A DNA stretch of 64,000 nucleotides. It comes from Azohydromonas caseinilytica. Lineage in GTDB: Bacteria > Pseudomonadota > Gammaproteobacteria > Burkholderiales > Burkholderiaceae_C. Of the stretch, positions 45,108-52,766 are shown one piece after another. Under the pieces are notes generated by a model. That model searched no databases, was not told the DNA's origin, and saw only the letters and a program-made list of their open reading frames with translations. The position numbers and the translations under genes were made by a program. Positions within the stretch are counted from its first letter, which is position 1, and the number at the start of each line of letters is the position of its first letter. The stretch is from positions 124,001 through 188,000 of the forward strand of contig NZ_JABBFW010000004.1 in assembly GCF_012927045.1 (NCBI RefSeq), given 5' to 3'.

Positions 45108-45920
45108 ATGCGCAGTATGGTTGCCCGCCCCCCCCAGACGCTGAGCGAGCGTACCGACCAGGCCGCCGGGCTGCGCCGCCTCTTCAGCGGCGGCACCCAC
45201 CAGCGCCACGTGGCCGTGGCCGCCAATCCGCATGTGCTCAGCGCCGGCGTGCTGCTGGAGCGGCTCACCGCGGCCCTGGCGGCGCAAGGCTGCCACACGC
45301 TGGTGGTGGACGCGGCCGACAACGCCCCCACGCCCGCGCCGGCGGTGCTGGAGGACCCGGCGCTGGGCATCGAGCGGCTCAGCGACGCGCTGTCGTACCT
45401 GGGCGCGCGCGGCCTGCCGCCGCGCCTGGCGCAGACGCCGCGCAACGCGGCGCAGTGGCTGCTGCAGCTGGCCGCGGCCACGCCGCAGGCCGACGTGCTG
45501 CTGGTGCATGCCGGCGCGGCCGAGCTCAGCCGCTTTTTCGACGGCCGCGCGCTGCAGCCGCTGGTGCTGGCCGCCGAGGACGCCGACAGCCTCACGCACG
45601 CGCTGGCGAGCCTGCGGCTGCTGGCCTCGCGCCACCACTGCACGCAGTTCGACCTGCTGCTGGGCACGCCCGTCTCGTCGCCGCAGGCCGCGCGTGCGGC
45701 GCGCCACCTTGCCGGTTGCGCGCGCACCCGGCTCGGCATGGGGCTGCGCGAAGGCGTGGCCGTGGACCCGGCGCGCGACATGCCGCCCGGCGCCGTACCC
45801 GCGGCCCTGGCGCGGCTGGCCGCGGCGCTGCTGGAGCAAGAAGAACTGGAGACAGGGAAGTGGCCCCTGGGCGGCGGTGGTGCCGACCGGGCGGTGACCT
45901 CTCCCGCGCGCAACCTATGA
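45108..45920 (+). CDS. FlhG/FleN-position protein lacking the P-loop
   Basis: A 270-residue protein starting MRSMVARPPQTLSERTDQAAGLRRLF. The N-terminal 'DQAAGLRRLF' matches the start of FlhG proteins that stimulates FlhF, and the overall alternation (HVAVAANPHVLSAGVLLERLTAALAAQGCHTLVVDAAD) follows the MinD-like fold. However, the deviant Walker A KGGVGKS is replaced by ANPHVLSAG, so ATP binding is unlikely. It lies between flhF and fliA, exactly where flhG is expected, and its stop overlaps the fliA start. It is best read as a degenerate FlhG that may keep only the FlhF-activating part. AAGGAG precedes the ATG. Confidence 0.75.
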   Translation: MRSMVARPPQTLSERTDQAAGLRRLFSGGTHQRHVAVAANPHVLSAGVLLERLTAALAAQGCHTLVVDAADNAPTPAPAVLEDPALGIERLSDALSYLGARGLPPRLAQTPRNAAQWLLQLAAATPQADVLLVHAGAAELSRFFDGRALQPLVLAAEDADSLTHALASLRLLASRHHCTQFDLLLGTPVSSPQAARAARHLAGCARTRLGMGLREGVAVDPARDMPPGAVPAALARLAAALLEQEELETGKWPLGGGGADRAVTSPARNL

Positions 45921-46657
45921 CGCCCCGCAACGCCAAGATGTACACCGCCAAAGGCCACCTGGAGCACAACCAGCTGCTCGTGCAGTACAGCCCGCTGGTG
46001 CGCCGCCTGGCGCACCAGATGATCGCCAAGCTGCCTGCCAACGTCGAGGTCGCGGACCTGATCCAGGTCGGCATGATGGGCCTCAACGACGCGCTGGGGC
46101 GCTTCGATGCCAACCAGGGCGTGCAGTTCGAGACCTTCGCCACCCAGCGCATCCGCGGCGCCATGCTCGACGAGCTGCGCGGGGCCGACTGGATGAGCCG
46201 CGGCAACCGCCGCCAGCAGCGCGAGATCGAGACGGCCGTGCACCGCCTGGAGCACCGCCTCGGGCGCCCGCCGCTGGAGAGCGAGATCGCCGCCGAGATG
46301 GGGTTGCCGCTGGGCGAGTACCAGGAGCTGCTGGGCAAGGTGCGCGGCACGCAGCTGCTGTACCTGGAGGACATGAGCAGCGGCGGCGGCGACGGCGAGG
46401 ACGAGTTCCTGGACCGCCATGTCGGCGATGCCGAAGCCAACCCCATGGCGCGGCTGCAGGACCGCCGCATGCGCGAGGCGCTCGTGGCCGCCATCGAGAA
46501 CCTGCCCGAGCGCGAGCAGTACGTGATGAGCATGTACTACGAGCACGACATGAACCTCAAGGAGATCGCCGCCGTGCTCGGCGTCACCGAGTCGCGCGTG
46601 TGCCAGCTCCACAGCCAGAGCATCGCCCGGCTGCGCGCCAAGCTGCGCGACTGGTAA
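45917..46657 (+). CDS. fliA: Flagellar sigma factor FliA (sigma-28)
   Basis: A 246-residue sigma-70 family protein of group 3. Region 2 reads QYSPLVRRLAHQMIAKLPANVEVADLIQVGMMGLNDALGRFDANQGVQFETFATQRIRGAMLDELRGADW, region 3 LGRPPLESEIAAEMGL, and region 4 LPEREQYVMSMYYEHDMNLKEIAAVLGVTESRVCQLHSQSIARLR with the helix-turn-helix. It would read the TCAA-N15-GCCGATAA sites listed in this table. The ATG overlaps the preceding stop (ATGA). Its anti-sigma factor FlgM is encoded at 49825. Confidence 0.97.
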   Translation: MTPRNAKMYTAKGHLEHNQLLVQYSPLVRRLAHQMIAKLPANVEVADLIQVGMMGLNDALGRFDANQGVQFETFATQRIRGAMLDELRGADWMSRGNRRQQREIETAVHRLEHRLGRPPLESEIAAEMGLPLGEYQELLGKVRGTQLLYLEDMSSGGGDGEDEFLDRHVGDAEANPMARLQDRRMREALVAAIENLPEREQYVMSMYYEHDMNLKEIAAVLGVTESRVCQLHSQSIARLRAKLRDW

Positions 46658-46835
46658 GGCCCGCGCCGGACCGCACCGTCCGGCCCGCCGCGGCCGCCGG
46701 CGCCGCTGCCGTGCCCATGTCAACGCCCGGGCGACCTGGAGGCCGGGCCGCCCCCCTTTCGGGCGTGCCGGACTCCGCGCGCGGCACACACCTTGCCGCC
46801 TGCCCCTGTCCGCAATGGGGTTCTGGGGGCATGGC

Positions 46836-49142
46836 ATGCGTTTCGCTGGGCACTGGCAGGCGTGGCCGCGCGTCGTTCTCGTGCTGACCGGCGCCGTGGC
46901 TGCCGCGGGCACGGCCGGCGCGGGCGGCGATCCGGCTCATGAGCCCGCGGCAGTCGCTGCGGCAATTCCTGCATCTCCGGCGGTTCCCGCCGATGCCGTC
47001 GCGCCCGCGGATGGGCTGTACCGGCTGGAGAACCAGTGCAGCGCCCGTGTGCTGGAGGTGCGCGACGGCGCCACCCAGCCCCAGGCGGCGCTGCAACTGG
47101 GGCGCTGGCAGTCGCTGGCGCAGCAGCGCTGGCGCCTGGAGCGCCTGCCCGGCGGCGATTACCGGCTCACGGCGCAGCACAGCGAGCTGGCGCTGGACGG
47201 CGGCGCGGTGCCGGCGGGGTTCCGCCAGGAGCCCTGGGCCGAGCTGCCCGGCCAGCGCGTGCGGCTGCAGCCGCTGGGCGACGGCTGGGTGCGGCTGGTG
47301 TCGAGCCTCGACGGCCAGGCGCTGGCGGCGGCCGAGGATGCCGATGGTGCGCCGGCGCTGGCGCAGGCCCTGAGCGCGGACTGCACCCAGGCCTGGCGGC
47401 TGGTGGCCGAGGCCGCCGGCGTGCCGGCGCTGCTGCGCGTGGTGCAGGGCCAGGGCCAGGGCGCGCCGGTGAACACCCGGCTGCCCGTGGCGCCGATGGT
47501 GCGGGTGGTGGACAGCGCCGGCGTGGCCGTGGTGGGCGTGCCCGTGCGCTTCCGGGTGGTGGACGGCGGGGGCACGATCACCGGCGCCTACGTGCGCACG
47601 AACGACCAGGGCAATGCCCGGCTGGGCAGCTGGACGCTGGGGCCGCTGCCCGGACGCCAGCGCCTGTCGGCCAGCACGCCGGGCCTGCCCGAGGCCGTGA
47701 TCCGGGCCACCGCGCTGTCCGACGGCGCCCGGCTCGAAGTGCCCGAGGCCAACGACCACCAGATGGCGCCGGTGTCCTCCGCGCTGCCGAGGCCGCCCGC
47801 GGTGTACGTGCTCGACGCCGACGGCCGGCCGGTGGCCGGCGTGCCGGTGAGCTTCACGGTCCAGGACGGCGGGCGCATCGAGCGCGCCAGCGCCGTCAGC
47901 GACGCCAAGGGCCGCGCCAGCCCGGGGCGCTGGACCCTGGGCCCGGCCGAAGGCGAGCAGACGATGGACGTGCAGGCCACGGGCTTCGCCGGGCTGCAGC
48001 TGTCCGCCCAGGCGCTGCCGCCGGGCGCGCCGGCGCTGGTGCGCGAGGTGTTCATGCGCGGCGTCTTCGAGGTCTGGGCCATGGCCTTCGCCCCCGAGGG
48101 CGTGCTGCTCTACACCGAGCGTGGCCATGGCCTGTGGGCGCGCATGCCCGATGGCCAGCGCCGCAGGCTGTTCGCGCCGCGCGATTTCGTGAGCGCCACC
48201 AACAGCGGCATGCTGGGACTGGCGCTGGACCCGGATTTCGTCCGCAACCGCCGGCTCTACGTGTTCATGGCCTCCGATGCCGGCGGCACGCGCGACAACC
48301 GCGTGGTGCGCCTGCGCGTCAAGCCGGACTGGAGCGGCGTGGAGTCGCGCAAGGACATCGTCACCGGCATCCCGTTCCAGAGCGAGCCCGGGCTGGTGGG
48401 CCAGCACTCGGGCGGCGCGCTGGCCTTCAGCGGCACCGACCTGCTCATCTCCACGGGCGACCTGCGCGCGGGCCCGGTGCCGCAGGACCCGGGCTCGCTG
48501 GGCGGCAAGGTGCTGCGCGTGGATCGCGAAGGGCGCCCGGCGGCGGCCGGCCAGGCGCCGGCCGGGGCCGATCCGCGCATCTGGGTGCTGGGCCTGCGCA
48601 ACCCGCAGGGCCTGGCGGTGCAGCCGGGCACGGCGCGTCCCTACCTGATCGAGCATGGCCCGGGCAGCAACGACGAGGTCACGCCGCTGCGTGCGGGCAA
48701 CGGCGGCTGGGACCCGCGCCCGCGCCCGCTGGACAGCCCGGACGCGCGCTGTCCCGACGGCCAGGTGCTCACCTACTGTGGTTACGCCGGCACCAACATG
48801 ACCGACACCCGGCTCTACCCCGAGGCCTTGCGCCCGGCCTGGCGCTCGGGCCTGCCCGCGCGCGGCACGGGCGGCGGCGCCTTCCTCACCGGAGCGGCCT
48901 GGAAGGACTGGCGCGGCGCGCTGGTGATCGGGCAGCTGTCGGGGCGGCGTCTGCTGGTGCTGCAGCTCACCGGCACGGGCAACGCCGTGCGCGCGGTCAC
49001 GCCGCTGCTGGAGGGCCTCGACGTGCGGCTGCGCAACCTGGCACAGGGCAGCGACGGCGCGCTCTACATCAGCACCTCCAGCGACAACAACCACAACGAC
49101 GTGCGCACGCAGGTCTGGCGGCTGGTGCCGCCGTCGCAGTGA
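46836..49142 (+). CDS. Exported PQQ-type sugar dehydrogenase fused to lectin-like and Ig-like domains
   Basis: A protein of about 768 residues (ATG at 46815 would add seven). After a signal peptide (VVLVLTGAVAAAGTAGA) come a ricin-B/CBM13-like segment (LYRLENQCSARVLEVRDGA ... QRWRLERL), then two invasin-like Ig repeats (MVRVVDSAGVAVVGVPVRFRVVDGGGTITG and AVYVLDADGRPVAGVPVSFTVQDGGRIE), then from about residue 400 a soluble glucose/aldose dehydrogenase beta-propeller (WAMAFAPEGVLLYTERG, LGLALDPDFVRNRRLYVFM, VGQHSGGALAF with the catalytic-type His, WVLGLRNPQGLAV, PGSNDEV). It would oxidise a sugar outside the cytoplasm using PQQ and calcium. It is not a flagellar gene, although it lies between fliA and flgN. 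The exact substrate is unknown. Confidence 0.8.
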   Translation: MRFAGHWQAWPRVVLVLTGAVAAAGTAGAGGDPAHEPAAVAAAIPASPAVPADAVAPADGLYRLENQCSARVLEVRDGATQPQAALQLGRWQSLAQQRWRLERLPGGDYRLTAQHSELALDGGAVPAGFRQEPWAELPGQRVRLQPLGDGWVRLVSSLDGQALAAAEDADGAPALAQALSADCTQAWRLVAEAAGVPALLRVVQGQGQGAPVNTRLPVAPMVRVVDSAGVAVVGVPVRFRVVDGGGTITGAYVRTNDQGNARLGSWTLGPLPGRQRLSASTPGLPEAVIRATALSDGARLEVPEANDHQMAPVSSALPRPPAVYVLDADGRPVAGVPVSFTVQDGGRIERASAVSDAKGRASPGRWTLGPAEGEQTMDVQATGFAGLQLSAQALPPGAPALVREVFMRGVFEVWAMAFAPEGVLLYTERGHGLWARMPDGQRRRLFAPRDFVSATNSGMLGLALDPDFVRNRRLYVFMASDAGGTRDNRVVRLRVKPDWSGVESRKDIVTGIPFQSEPGLVGQHSGGALAFSGTDLLISTGDLRAGPVPQDPGSLGGKVLRVDREGRPAAAGQAPAGADPRIWVLGLRNPQGLAVQPGTARPYLIEHGPGSNDEVTPLRAGNGGWDPRPRPLDSPDARCPDGQVLTYCGYAGTNMTDTRLYPEALRPAWRSGLPARGTGGGAFLTGAAWKDWRGALVIGQLSGRRLLVLQLTGTGNAVRAVTPLLEGLDVRLRNLAQGSDGALYISTSSDNNHNDVRTQVWRLVPPSQ

Positions 49143-49170
49143 ATGAACTTTCGCTTGTCAGTGAAGTATT

Positions 49171-49266
49171 CCGTTCGTCCTGAGGTATCGAAGGATGAAC
49201 GGCCCCTACCGTGGTGCCGCCATCGCAGCCTGTCGGATTCGTCCTTCGATACCTCAGGACGAACGG
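49171..49266. repeat. REP-like inverted repeat, copy 2
   Basis: CCGTTCGTCCTGAGGTATCG and following bases at 49171-49196 are repeated inverted at 49241-49266, giving 26-bp arms. The left arm is itself a hairpin (CCGTTCG ... GAACGG to 49202). Outer arms (CGCTTGT ... ACAAGC) extend the symmetry. It shares the CGTTCG-CTGAG-TATCGAAG core with the copy at 20253-20345. It lies between the PQQ enzyme gene and flgN, which converge here. Confidence 0.8.
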
Positions 49267-49342
49267 GTCATTTCACAAGCAAAGAAGGGCTGGAATGAGG
49301 CCGCCGGGAAGTCGGGGTGTCGGGTCGCCCGGGCCCGCCATG

Positions 49343-49369
49343 AAAAAGGCCCGCGGATGCGGGCCTTTC
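49343..49369 (-). terminator. Rho-independent terminator after flgA-flgM-flgN
   Basis: Minus strand: AAAGGCCCGC, four-base loop, GCGGGCCTTTTT. The stem is 10 bp and ends in five T. It lies 39 bases past the flgN stop. Confidence 0.92.
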
Positions 49370-49407
49370 TCGTGGAAGCAGAGCCGGGCCGGGCGGCCCG
49401 CGGCGGC

Positions 49408-49806
49408 TCAGGCCTGGACCATGCCGCTGCGCCCGGGACGGTCGGCGCTGCCGCTGGTGCCGTACACGGAGCCGGTGTTGAGCCCGGGCAGCAGCACGTC
49501 GATGGCCCGGTCCAGCGCGGCGGTGGCACGCGCCAGCGCTTCGCGCTGCGCCGCCACCTGGCTGCCCGCGCGCGCCAGACGCAGCCGCAGGGCCGGGGGC
49601 ACGCTGGCGCCGCTGCGCGCGGCCTGGGCGAAGCGATGCACGGCGGTGGCCAGCGCCTGGTGCAGCTGCTCGGCCTGGCGCTCCATCGCGGCGGCGTCGT
49701 GGTCGCGCAGGGAGTCGCTCAACCCCATCAGGTTCGCCTCCAGCACGGCCAGCGTGCCTTCAAGCTCAGCGGCGGTGGACGTGTGGTCGGCGATGGGGCT
49801 GTTCAT
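49408..49806 (-). CDS. flgN: Flagellar export chaperone FlgN
   Basis: A 132-residue, mostly helical protein starting MNSPIADHTSTAAELEGTLA. FlgN escorts the hook-filament junction proteins FlgK and FlgL, encoded at 58658 and 60795. Sequence conservation is low; size, helical pattern and the location 18 bases downstream of flgM support the call. The C-terminal end is Gly/Ser-rich (GLNTGSVYGTSGSADRPG). Confidence 0.88.
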   Translation of the reverse strand: MNSPIADHTSTAAELEGTLAVLEANLMGLSDSLRDHDAAAMERQAEQLHQALATAVHRFAQAARSGASVPPALRLRLARAGSQVAAQREALARATAALDRAIDVLLPGLNTGSVYGTSGSADRPGRSGMVQA

Positions 49807-49824
49807 GGGTGCTGCGGAGGTGGG

Positions 49825-50121
49825 TCAGTGCTGGGAACGCACCAGTAGTTCCTGGGCGTTGTCGAGGAGCTTGTCGGCGATCGCGCCGGCGTTGATGCGG
49901 AAGGAGCCGTCGCGGATGGCCTGCGCGATGCGCTCCACCTTCTCGGCGTCGAAGCTGGTGTCCGCCACGTCGAGCAGCGAGGCGGCGGACTCGGACAACG
50001 CCACCTGGGTGCTGCCGGATGTGGGATCGGAGGACTTGGCTGCGGAGGTCGGACGCGCAGCCGGGCGCTCGCCGGTCGTGACGGAACGGGCGGACGAGTT
50101 AGCGAAAGGGCCGATTTTCAT
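49825..50121 (-). CDS. flgM: Anti-sigma-28 factor FlgM
   Basis: A 98-residue protein starting MKIGPFANSSARSV. The C-terminal half (FDAEKVERIAQAIRDGSFRINAGAIADKLLDNAQELL) is the conserved sigma-28-binding region with the KVExIAxAIxxGxF..N motif. It holds FliA until it is exported through the completed hook. GGAG eight bases before the ATG at 50121 supports this start. The frame is open back to an ATG at 50286 that overlaps the flgA stop, which would add 55 residues; the promoter in between argues against that. Confidence 0.95.
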   Translation of the reverse strand: MKIGPFANSSARSVTTGERPAARPTSAAKSSDPTSGSTQVALSESAASLLDVADTSFDAEKVERIAQAIRDGSFRINAGAIADKLLDNAQELLVRSQH

Positions 50122-50170
50122 GGTGCGTCTCCGGGTACGGGCCAGGGTGGGCCCATACAACATATCCGTT

Positions 50171-50197
50171 GTATCGGATTCAACCCGGAGAACTTTA
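50171..50197 (-). promoter_or_regulatory. Candidate sigma-28 promoter for flgM-flgN
   Basis: Minus strand: TAAAGTTC from 50197 and TCCGATAC at 50178-50171, with a 15-base TAAA to -10 spacer. The -35 element is a near-perfect FliA match. It lies 50 bases upstream of the flgM ATG and gives FlgM the classical autoregulatory loop. Confidence 0.85.
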
Positions 50198-50282
50198 GGT
50201 GGCTCGGCCATGGCCCGCTGCAGCAGGGCCAATGCGCCGGGCGCGCCACCAGGACGCAAGAGGGTGGCGGATGCGGGCCGGC

Positions 50283-51005
50283 TCATGGCGTCACCTCGGC
50301 CTGGCGCGGCGCCACGGGCATGGCGCTGACGATGCGGCCGCTGTCGGTGCGCAGCCGCACGGCCTGGCCTTCCAGGCCGGGGCCCATGGCCTGGGCCTCG
50401 CCGCTGACGCTGTAGCCGTCGCCCTGGGCCACCACGCGCACCGTGTCGCCGGCGGCGAACCACTGGCGCGCGCGCAGGTCGGCGCGGCGCAGCGCGTCCC
50501 CGGCGCCCATGGCGCGGGTGAGGGTGCGCCCCAGCGCCTGCTCGGCCCGCGTCACGGCGGGGCTGCTGCCGGCGGCCACGTCCACCTCCTCGCTGCCCAG
50601 GTGCGTGGCGTCCAGCAGCGTGCCCGCGGGCAGCGACTGGGTCAGCACCAGCGAGGGCATGAACACCTTGACGCTCACTGGCAGGAACACGTTCCACGCC
50701 GCGCCCTGCGTGCAGCGCAGCCCGATGCGGGCGCGGCCCCACATGCGCTGGCCGTTGGGCAGGTAGGGCTGCACCTGGGCGCAGGGCGCCAGGCGCAGGC
50801 GCGGATCGAGCGTGCCCAGCTCCACCACCACGCGCGCGCCGGGCACCTCGGCCGCGCCGGCCTGCGCCCCCTGTTGCGCCAGGCCGCGCACGCGCTCCAG
50901 CAGCGCCGGGTCCAGCACCGACGCCGTGGCCGGCGCGGGCACTTGCGCCCAGGCCCCGGCCGCGGCCGACAGGCCGAAGGCGACGAGCAGGAGGGGGCGC
51001 AGCAT
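50283..51005 (-). CDS. flgA: P-ring assembly chaperone FlgA
   Basis: A 240-residue periplasmic protein starting MLRPLLLVAFGLSAAAGAWA, a clear signal peptide cleaved after AWA. The C-terminal SAF-like domain (LPAGTLLDATHLGSEEVDVA, LGRTLTRAMGAGDALRRADLRARQWFAAGDTVRVVAQGDGYSVSGEAQAMGPG) is typical. FlgA helps FlgI form the P-ring. An ATG 39 bases upstream would hide the signal peptide behind a basic extension and is less likely. It is divergent from flgB. Confidence 0.94.
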   Translation of the reverse strand: MLRPLLLVAFGLSAAAGAWAQVPAPATASVLDPALLERVRGLAQQGAQAGAAEVPGARVVVELGTLDPRLRLAPCAQVQPYLPNGQRMWGRARIGLRCTQGAAWNVFLPVSVKVFMPSLVLTQSLPAGTLLDATHLGSEEVDVAAGSSPAVTRAEQALGRTLTRAMGAGDALRRADLRARQWFAAGDTVRVVAQGDGYSVSGEAQAMGPGLEGQAVRLRTDSGRIVSAMPVAPRQAEVTP

Positions 51006-51140
51006 GTTCACGAAGCCACTGTATGGCCGCCTCGCCGAAAACATGAGCCGGAATTGCGCCCGGTTCCTGCCGCTTATTCCGCCGGTGGGCCACGAAGGGG
51101 CTGCCCACAATGCGACGCACTCGAAGACCCGCGCCCGCCC
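51006..51140. promoter_or_regulatory. Divergent flgA / flgB intergenic region
   Basis: A 135-base gap between two divergent class 2 operons. CCGCTTATTCCGC (about 51069-51081) resembles CCCGCTTATCCGC upstream of flhB (about 40107-40119) and GCTAATCCGGC upstream of flhA. It may mark a shared class 2 element. No sigma-28 pattern is present. Confidence 0.4.
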
Positions 51141-51566
51141 ATGCTCAACCGCCTCACCGACACCCTCAATTTCCAATCCGAGGCCCTGGTGCTGCGTTCC
51201 GAGCGCCAGCGCGTGCTGGCCAGCAACATTGCCAATGCCGACACCCCCGGCTACCAGGCGCGCGAGATGAACTTCGCGCAGGCGCTGCGCGAAGCCACCG
51301 GCCAGGGCGCGTCCACCACCTTCTCCACGCTGCAGCTGAGCACCACGGCGCTGGGGCACCTGCGTGGCGACGTCGTCACCAGCACCCTGGGCCGCGAAGG
51401 CCGGCTCGGCTATGCCACGCCCTCGCAGACCAGCCTGGACGGCAACACCGTGGACATGGACCGCGAGCGCGCGGCCTTCGCCGACAACAGCATCAAGTAC
51501 GAGGCGACGCTGCGCTTCATCAACTCCAGCGTGCGCACCACGCTCGACGCCATCAAGGGCCAGTGA
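51141..51566 (+). CDS. flgB: Flagellar proximal rod protein FlgB
   Basis: A 141-residue protein. The N-terminal helix and rod motif (VLASNIANADTPGYQAREMNFAQAL) and the C-terminal helix (NSIKYEATLRFINSSVRTTLDAI) match FlgB, a component of the proximal rod. It is first in the run flgBCDEFGHIJKL. The ATG at 51141 gives the canonical MLNRLTDTLNFQSEAL start; an open frame extending upstream is a shadow of flgA. Confidence 0.95.
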   Translation: MLNRLTDTLNFQSEALVLRSERQRVLASNIANADTPGYQAREMNFAQALREATGQGASTTFSTLQLSTTALGHLRGDVVTSTLGREGRLGYATPSQTSLDGNTVDMDRERAAFADNSIKYEATLRFINSSVRTTLDAIKGQ

Positions 51567-51621
51567 GCGGCTCCTGCCCGCTGCGTCCGCATCCTTTCCA
51601 CATCGCCGCAAGAACCGTCGC

Positions 51622-52029
51622 ATGAGCCTGCTCAACATCCTCAACGTGGCCGGCAGCGCCGTGAGTGCGCAGAGCCAGCGCCTGAACGTCGTCTCCTCCA
51701 ACCTGGCCAACGCCGACACCGTGGCCGGCCCCGACGGCAAGGCCTACAAGGCGCGCATGGTGACGTTCCAGACCGAGCTGCTGGGCGCGCAGGGCAACGC
51801 CGGCGTGCGCGTGAGCTCCGTCACCGAGGACGACACGCCCGGGCGCCGCGTCTACGACCCCAAGCATCCGGCCGCCGATGGCGAGGGCTACGTGACCTTC
51901 AGCAACGTCAACCCGGTGGAGGAGATGGTCAACATGATCTCGGCCTCGCGTTCCTACCAGAACAACATCGAGGTCATGAACACCGCCAAGAGCCTGCTGC
52001 TCAAGACGCTGCAGCTGGGCCAGTCCTGA
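51622..52029 (+). CDS. flgC: Flagellar proximal rod protein FlgC
   Basis: A 135-residue protein with the rod N-terminus (MSLLNILNVAGSAVSAQSQRLNVVSSNLANADTV) and C-terminal motif (NPVEEMVNMISASRSYQNNIEVMNTAKSLLLKTL). FlgC continues the proximal rod after FlgB. The start follows the flgB stop by 55 bases. Confidence 0.96.
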   Translation: MSLLNILNVAGSAVSAQSQRLNVVSSNLANADTVAGPDGKAYKARMVTFQTELLGAQGNAGVRVSSVTEDDTPGRRVYDPKHPAADGEGYVTFSNVNPVEEMVNMISASRSYQNNIEVMNTAKSLLLKTLQLGQS

Positions 52030-52072
52030 CCCCGCCACCTTCGCCACCGGCAACGCCCGAGGCCCGCCCCGC

Positions 52073-52750
52073 ATGAGCACCACCGCCACCACCACCGCCA
52101 CCAACCCGTTCGCGGCCCTGTCCCAGAGCAGCACCAGCTCCAGCTCCTCCACCAAGAAGAACATGGAAGCCGGCAGCCAGGACCGCTTCCTGACGCTGCT
52201 GGTGGCGCAGATGCAGAACCAGGACCCGCTCAACCCGACGGACAACGCGCAGATCACCAGCCAGATGGCGCAGATCAACACCGTCACGGGGCTGGAGAAG
52301 GTCAACGACTCCATTGCCGCGCTGAATGCGCAGTTCATGCGCATGCAGGCGCTGCAGGGCGCCAGCCTGGTGGGCAACACCGTGGTGGTGGCGGGCAACA
52401 AGCTCACCGCCGTCAACACCGAGCGCACCCAGTTCGAAGGCGGCTTCGAAATAGGCAGCGCGGCCGACCAGGTGAAGGTGGACATCCTCAATGGCGCCGG
52501 CCATGTGCTGGCGACGATGCAGCTGGGCACGCAGGCCGCCGGGCGCCACACCTTCCAGTGGGCCAATACCGCCGGCATCGTCGGTGCCGAGAGCTTCCGC
52601 GTCACCGCCACCAGCGGTGCCGCCAACGTGACCACCACGGCGCTCATGAGCGACCTGGTGGAGTCGGTCAGCACCAGCGGACAGACGCTGCAGCTCCAGC
52701 TCACCCGCAGCGGGACCGTGAACTACGACGCCGTCAAGGCCTTCAACTGA
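52073..52750 (+). CDS. flgD: Hook cap protein FlgD
   Basis: A 225-residue scaffolding protein. The conserved N-terminal part is DRFLTLLVAQMQNQDPLNPTDNAQITSQMAQINTVTGLEKVN. The C-terminal part (about residues 100-225) is the FlgD Ig/tudor-like module. The first 30 residues are Thr/Ser-rich. FlgD caps the growing hook and is lost once it is finished. Confidence 0.96.
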   Translation: MSTTATTTATNPFAALSQSSTSSSSSTKKNMEAGSQDRFLTLLVAQMQNQDPLNPTDNAQITSQMAQINTVTGLEKVNDSIAALNAQFMRMQALQGASLVGNTVVVAGNKLTAVNTERTQFEGGFEIGSAADQVKVDILNGAGHVLATMQLGTQAAGRHTFQWANTAGIVGAESFRVTATSGAANVTTTALMSDLVESVSTSGQTLQLQLTRSGTVNYDAVKAFN

Positions 52751-52766
52751 AGAACAAGGAAACGCC

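Noticed and set aside
46669-46687. Inverted repeat CCGGAC/GTCCGG after fliA as a terminator
   Set aside because: Short stem and no T run on either side.
50199-51140. Plus-strand open frame reading into flgB from upstream as a longer flgB
   Set aside because: The upstream part is the complement of flgA and its translation is low-complexity. The canonical FlgB N-terminus starts at 51141.
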